From the NCBI RefSeq assembly GCF_001640805.2, contig NC_066852.1:13170194-13234193 (forward strand): a DNA stretch of 64,000 nt. Reading direction: 5' to 3'. Both the position numbers and the translations under genes were made by a program. The notes beneath the pieces were generated by a model. That model did no database searches. It worked only from the letters and a program-made list of their open reading frames with translations, and was not told the origin of the DNA. Shown here piece by piece: positions 58,170-64,000 of this stretch. The DNA comes from Lates calcarifer (Eukaryota > Chordata > Actinopteri > Centropomidae). Position 1 is the stretch's first letter; each line of letters opens with the position of its first letter.

Positions 58170-58445
58170 GCAAAATATCCCAGAAAGAGACACAAAATGA
58201 CCATGGAGAGATGCGAAATGACCACAAAGAGACAACCACAACAAAAAGATGTCTGTGAAAATTCTCAGCCATTGAGGTCTTGGTATTTCTAAGTGCTATA
58301 CGCAGGCAACTGGACTTGCTTGAGGTTCTTGACGACATTTCACTTTCTTAGTTCTTACTAAACTGCCACAGAGAGACATGAAGCATCTACAAAGAGATGT
58401 GAAATATCTACAAAGAGACATTAAATTACCACAATGTGGTTGTTT
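58170..58445. repeat. degenerate tandem repeat interrupted by a dispersed-repeat fragment
   Basis: Units of about 15-20 bases related to CACAAAGAGACANNAAATGAC recur at 58,183-58,250 and 58,365-58,445. Between them lies a block (TTCTCAGCCATTGAGGTC to CTTGACGACATTTCAC) that resembles a fragment of a common fish retroelement-type repeat; class not determined. Confidence 0.65.
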
Positions 58446-61400
58446 GTGGTCATTCTGTGTCTCTTTCAGTTGGGTCCGAGATTATATTTTCACAACAGCA
58501 AACAAACATACAAAAACAGATTTACAGTGTAGATAAAAGAAGTAGCCTAATAACACTAGAATATTTAATACTGTATGAGCTTATACTGTATGTAACAAAG
58601 ATCAAGAGAGAGCAGAGAAAAATCTGAACAGAGGTATAATACACGTATGAATACACCTTACACACACACCATGCATGTAATTTGTATGTCACAATACTGC
58701 TTGGAATTGTGTCAAATTGACAACATCATTTTCAGCCCATATGCTTGTAGACTAGAGGACTTCAGTATGCGGTATCCAGAAAACCACTGGTGGCTTTCCA
58801 CATAAGCTCCACAAGGACATATCAGTGCTAATTTTCACACACAAATGTATAAAACCCTGTAGCAGAGGTTGTTTATCCATTATGCCCTCCTTGTTTTCCA
58901 CCCTCTTCCCACATAAAGCAGGTTTCAGCTTAGAGCACTAGGGGCAAAGAAAAGACACTTTTACTTTGACAAGAGATTTGCTCAACTTCCGGTAGAATTT
59001 ATAACGTTTCTGATTGTCTTGACTCCAAAGTAACAATTAAGTCGGTTTTATCTACAAGTCCTGTTTCAGTAAACTGTCCTGAAGATGAAACCTGCAGGTT
59101 GAGTTTAGTGTGCCAATATTCTCTCAGTGGGAAAGCAGACAGTGTATCCATTCCAAAAAAAACAAAAACAAAAAAAAAACAAGTATATCTTAACTAAAAT
59201 ACTGTATGTCTGATGTAACATTGAACAACTTCCCATTTAGAGAACTCAGTGCCACGGTGCAGCACAACTTAAGAAAATAAACCTTTAAAGACAGGGCTGA
59301 TAACTTATGACACATTCTGCCAACACAAACATCACTGGACTCATGATGCAACCCTGCTGCCATATTGCTTTTGGCAGATATCAGTTTTCTTGCTGTATGC
59401 TGGAAAAATATGGATTATGCATAATTTGCATTTCTAGCATTAGAAAGCATTAGCTATAGTGCATTTGTGCCACCTCACTGGCCACTCTGAAGTGTGTACA
59501 TTTTATGACATCTCTCTCTGAAGTGTGCATATCTCTCTGTAACTAGCCACTCTAAACACAGCATACTTTAATGAGAGCCATAACATTACCGATTCATTAC
59601 GTCAGTATTGCAGCGCAGCCTATTTTCTTATTTAATTAATGGGTGTTTTCCTCAAGGGGAACTGAATGGAATCACTTTTTGAAGAAGATCTGGGAAAGAC
59701 AGCAGCATAAATAAGAGAAAATGCAAATTTTAAGTCTAAATGACAAAATGTAAATAAGACATTTGCAATTCAAGCTCACTAACAAGGCCAGACCAATGTT
59801 TAATTTTGGCAAGGCGAGACCACTGTTTCTCGTTCTCTGGGTTTCACTTGCATTATGTTTTTGTTTAATGTCTAATGTCAGAATTACTGGATTGAAACTC
59901 TGAGTTACATTCAATTTATCCATCCGACTGATGTCATCACATGGTGCAGTGCTGTACCTTTCTAAAAGTGACACATCTCAGCAATAAGCAAATCCCACAG
60001 TAAAGAATATGAATCAATGAGATCTGTATGGCACAAGAGAATGAGTTTTTTCTTATTGTTGCTTTACTCAGCATCAACATTAATTTATTTCAGTACTTAC
60101 CAAGAAAATAGTCTGGAAAGTAAGACAAGGGAGATCAAATTAAAAGAACAGCACAGTTGGGATTTTGATTTTTAAACTCACGCTGATACTCACACTGCTT
60201 TGGTTTTCGTTCTTTATAATAAATAAAGTCATTATGAAAGAAAATAGCACACCCCAACTCTGTAACAGTGCCTGATGCACTCTTCTGTAACAACTTTTTT
60301 TTTTCTATTCTCTTCTTTTGTTCATATGTTAGTGTGTTAGATAAATGGATTGAAACTCAAAACAGCATGCATAAGGACGATGCTTAGGGGTTTTCAACTA
60401 CCAAAGCTGTCACATTTGCTGTATGCAGTGCATGAAATTCTTCTTCATAAGCTTTAATCAGGCTCTCACTTCCAGCACTGGCAAGCTGCAGTGGGAGTTC
60501 AACAGGGAATAATCGTGAAACAGACGAGACTGAGAAATGGCCTTGGGAGGTTCCATTTTTCTTCGTCACACGAGTCTATAATTTGGAGAACCTCTTGAGT
60601 GTAAGACAGAGGAGCTTTGGGATCAGAGTGACCTAACAACAGAAGAAAACAAGGCTATTTGTCAGTTGTTTGTTCACACTATGCTTATTTTTTGCAGAGT
60701 CTGTGTTACCAGACACCTGAATGTCATCCCAGTGTTACTGATCATCACAAACTGCTGAAAGTCTGTAAGAAGGTAAGGCTTTGCTTGGTTTATTGGTCTG
60801 GCAGGTTTGGAGGGGCCTCTCCTGCTAGAGGAATAAGACATACAAATAGGACAAGGAGTAGAAGGAGTTGCTTTGGAGCAAGTATTGTAACCATAACCAC
60901 AATCCTTCCCATCCCTTAACCAAAATATTGTAGCTTTTGCAATGTAATGGTGTGACCACAGGTTATCACATTACATTTTTTTGGCAGACCAAAGAGACAT
61001 TTTTAGCCACAGCAGTATTGCTGTAGGGATGGCAATGTCATTCTGTTGGTTAGGTTAGTCAGTCCACCACTTTGGTCCAGACCAAAAACTGGATACAGTG
61101 TATTGTCATGAAAATTTGTTCTGACATTTAAGGTCACCACATGATGAATCCCACTGACTTGGGTGATCCTCTGTGAAATTAATCCAAAACGATGGTTGCA
61201 ACGTGAGATTAACATGTTTGCTTTTCAGTGAAACTAAACTAATGTCATCCCTGTAATTAGAAAATGCTGCTAACACACTTTATGAAAAACTGTGAACATG
61301 GCAAACATACCTGGCAGCTAAACATCAGCACGTTAACATGATGACGTCAGCATTTAGCCCAAAGAACCACCATGTGCAAGCTGAACTCACTCTTGTTTCT

Positions 61401-64000
61401 CCTCGCATACACATTTTGTAAGCAGTGTGGCATTGAGTGTTTTGCTGAAGGGCACAATGAGTCAGTGATTGAGCCACCAATTGCCCTACAATCAATGGCC
61501 CACCCCTCTCTTCCTGAGTGTTAGCCATTCCATTAGTTTGTCCATCTATTCTCTACATATTGCATTAAAAAGGTGGCTCCTTAAAAGTAGCAACATAATG
61601 AGAAGTTAAATGATTTTTTTTCCCCATAATTTAAGGTCCACAACAACCATAGTATGCTATAATGGTACAAGGCATGCAATGAGCTTAACAGAATCTGTAT
61701 GTTGGTATTATCTCTTCTTTTCCAGCAGCACCTATCTGGTTAGTACCGTTTGTGTATAATTTCCATAGGTGCGTGGATGTATGTGTGAAACATTTAAAAA
61801 TTCTAACGCTGGCATAATTTTTAGATCATATGTTATCATTGCTGCTACAAAATGAAAATGTGCATTTGGCCTAGGTGACATTATAAGCCTTCATGGCTTA
61901 AGCTCTGCCATTGCAGCTTACACAATGACACCAAAAGGCTGCATTTTAAAATCACTGTCCTACTCATGGTTGGCAAAACAGTGTAAAATCAAAAAATCTT
62001 TGTCATTTCCAATTAATTTCAAGGTTGTTAAATATAACTCATAGAAGGCAACATTCCTTTGAAGCCAGCATGCCATGTTTTAATCGGTTGAATGAGTATA
62101 GAGTTGACATTTTTCCACCTAAGTGAATATGCCAAAACACCTCTCACAATCCATTTCATTTGATTCTAACATAATTATATTACACAAATGTCCTCTGTGG
62201 TAAGGTTGGCTGCAGTTTGGAGTTTTTAATAATTTCTAATAAGAGTCAGGAAAAGGCAGAAGAACCCATTAGGTTTAAGCCAACATCAATCTGAGAACTC
62301 TGGCACAAAACCACAGGAGTCTTGTCTTATCTTGGGTCTATAAACTGGATAAGGCAGCTCTTTTCAAACCAGCACAAAGCAGCGTCTTAACGGCAAAACC
62401 TTGCACCACACCCTGCCGTGCACCAATCTGAAGATGAATCATCTAATCCCCATGCAGACAATGTGATATTTGGATAAAAAAGACACAGTGAAGTGGCTGA
62501 AGTGACGTCACCTGAGTTTACTGAAGCCGTGCAAGACGTAAACATGAGCGTTGAACTCAAGTGAGTCCTACACAAACAGTTTTGATGGATGCCAGCTGGG
62601 ACCTCATGGGTGTAAGAGCAAAAAGGAAAGGGCGGGGGTGGGGGTGGGGGGTGTAGAAGAGTCGGCGAGTAGAAGACGCAGCAGGCTGAAATGAATAATA
62701 AAATATGAACAAGGAAAGGATCTGTGTTTGATCCTCTACCCTGGGCTGTAGCTGTCATGTTGTAATGAAGGTAACAAATGATACTGACAACCTCCTGTGT
62801 GGAGCCAAAGTGTTTGGTAGACTGATTGAAAATGTCTTGGTAAGGTCTATGACTAACAATATCTGCTGCTGTTTTTGAAACTCCCTACATAGAAATACGC
62901 CAGCCGTGTAATCACCCCAGATCCTCAGGATTACCTTGACCAAAGAATTAAATCTGTGCAGAGGAATACAGGCACACCCATCTGATAGCTCATGCAATGG
63001 AAAGGTGGACCTATTTGCCAAAAACTTTCTTGTGCACCACTTCATGCATATACTCAGAAGGCCTCAACACTTAATGTGATCATCTTGAAGTCTGGGGTGT
63101 GTGCTGCAAGTCAGGACTAAAAGTAAACATTCAAGGGATAACTGATGCTCGAAACACCTCAACTGTTGTTGTGCCTTCAGGCCCACTGATAATATTGGCT
63201 TTCAGTCGTGTCATGTGTTGTGTTGTACCAAAATGCTTCGCTGGATTTTTTCCCATGCAGAAGCATATGAGCAGTTTCAAGGTTCCTTTGAACGCTTTGA
63301 GATAATTCTCATTCGAGTCTTCTCTTTCCAACGCTCACGAGACACACATGTCAGCTGCTCTTTCATCCAAATCCCACCCTGTCACTGCAGCTCTGGACGC
63401 CAGCAGCAGGCATAAAGAGGTATTACTCCATTACCAGCCTTTTGTGAAACAATGCTGCGAACAATCGCTGGTGATGCAGTGGAGCTAGGGCTGACTCTCA
63501 ATGTCTAATGACTATCATTTTGATCCTTCAAAGAGTTGTGAGATCAGACTGTTTGACAATTATCCTGCTAATTTCGCTCTGCTAGCTTCCTCATTTCATC
63601 TGTGTTTGGAGTGAATTTTGGTTTGTAATCACTGGCTTGATTTAATTATTCCATTTGGAAGCATTCGTTCCTCATCCCTCCTTTAGTTTAAAATGACTGG
63701 CAGTAAAACAGGATGCTCGCAGTGGATTGTGTGTGCATCTGTGACACGTCGGGTTTCAAGATTTTCAACACATGAATCACTGTAATGATTAAAGAGAGTT
63801 TATCCAGTGAGTCAGTCACTTAATCAGGAGGAAATTTCAAGTTCTAATTTTGAAGAAACCACATTTCTTTGGCGAATTTTTCAATAATCCATCTGTCAAG
63901 CGTCTGTCTTCCTCTAGGATCCAACTGTGCATTCTACCACCAGCTTGTGTGTAGATGCATTATACGCCCCAGTGTATGTTACAGACACTTTTTAATGGCT

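Larger units (their letters stand above)
57961..64000. other. 5' flank of ephb4, no recognised gene
   Basis: Apart from a hairpin at 58,052-58,081 and a degenerate repeat at 58,170-58,445 the region is AT-rich. In mammals SLC12A9 lies upstream of EPHB4 in divergent orientation; I could not recognise any of its exons here. Short open frames (for example 60,384-60,569 minus) lack splice or family support. Confidence 0.6.

Noticed and set aside
60384..60569. Minus-strand frame of 61 codons with fairly protein-like composition
   Set aside because: No acceptor/donor pair, no family match I know, and isolated in AT-rich sequence.

Overview
The window is vertebrate nuclear DNA, most likely from a percomorph-type teleost. 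The genes have small exons with GT/AG introns, there are abundant (CA)n and (CT)n microsatellites, and several short inverted-repeat elements of the kind common in spiny-rayed fish are present. There are no bacterial-type genes. Two genes can be supported. Both are on the minus strand and both are held together by splice phase and family sequence.

Left part (about 1-13,000): the 5' end of a voltage-gated potassium channel beta-subunit gene (Kv-beta family, most like KCNAB3, second choice KCNAB1). Two alternative first coding exons are present, at 12,914-12,616 and 7,469-7,129. Both end in the same splice phase, after a Met-X-Tyr and the first two bases of an Arg codon, so either can join the same downstream core. 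The common aldo-keto-reductase core exons were not found here and presumably lie beyond position 1.

Middle (about 13,000-23,700): intergenic sequence with repeats.

Right part (56,972 down to 24,148): a complete EPHB4-type receptor tyrosine kinase gene. I resolved 17 coding exons that join in frame to 2,958 bases (985 residues plus stop), close to the human length. The order is signal peptide, ephrin-binding domain, Cys-rich segment, two fibronectin III domains, membrane segment, juxtamembrane tyrosines, an apparently catalytic kinase, SAM domain, and a C-terminal Thr-Val-Thr-Phe. The ligand-binding domain is cut by an intron where, as I recall, other vertebrate Eph genes carry a single large exon.

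Far right (57,000-64,000): 5' flank of ephb4 with a decayed tandem repeat, a perfect hairpin and no recognisable gene.

The two genes do not form an operon or a pathway; they are simply neighbours in head-to-tail order. I did not find an undescribed biological system. The most useful observations are the extra intron in the ligand-binding domain, the dual Kv-beta first exons with a 32-glycine run, and a long-inverted-repeat element that fills most of an ephb4 intron.
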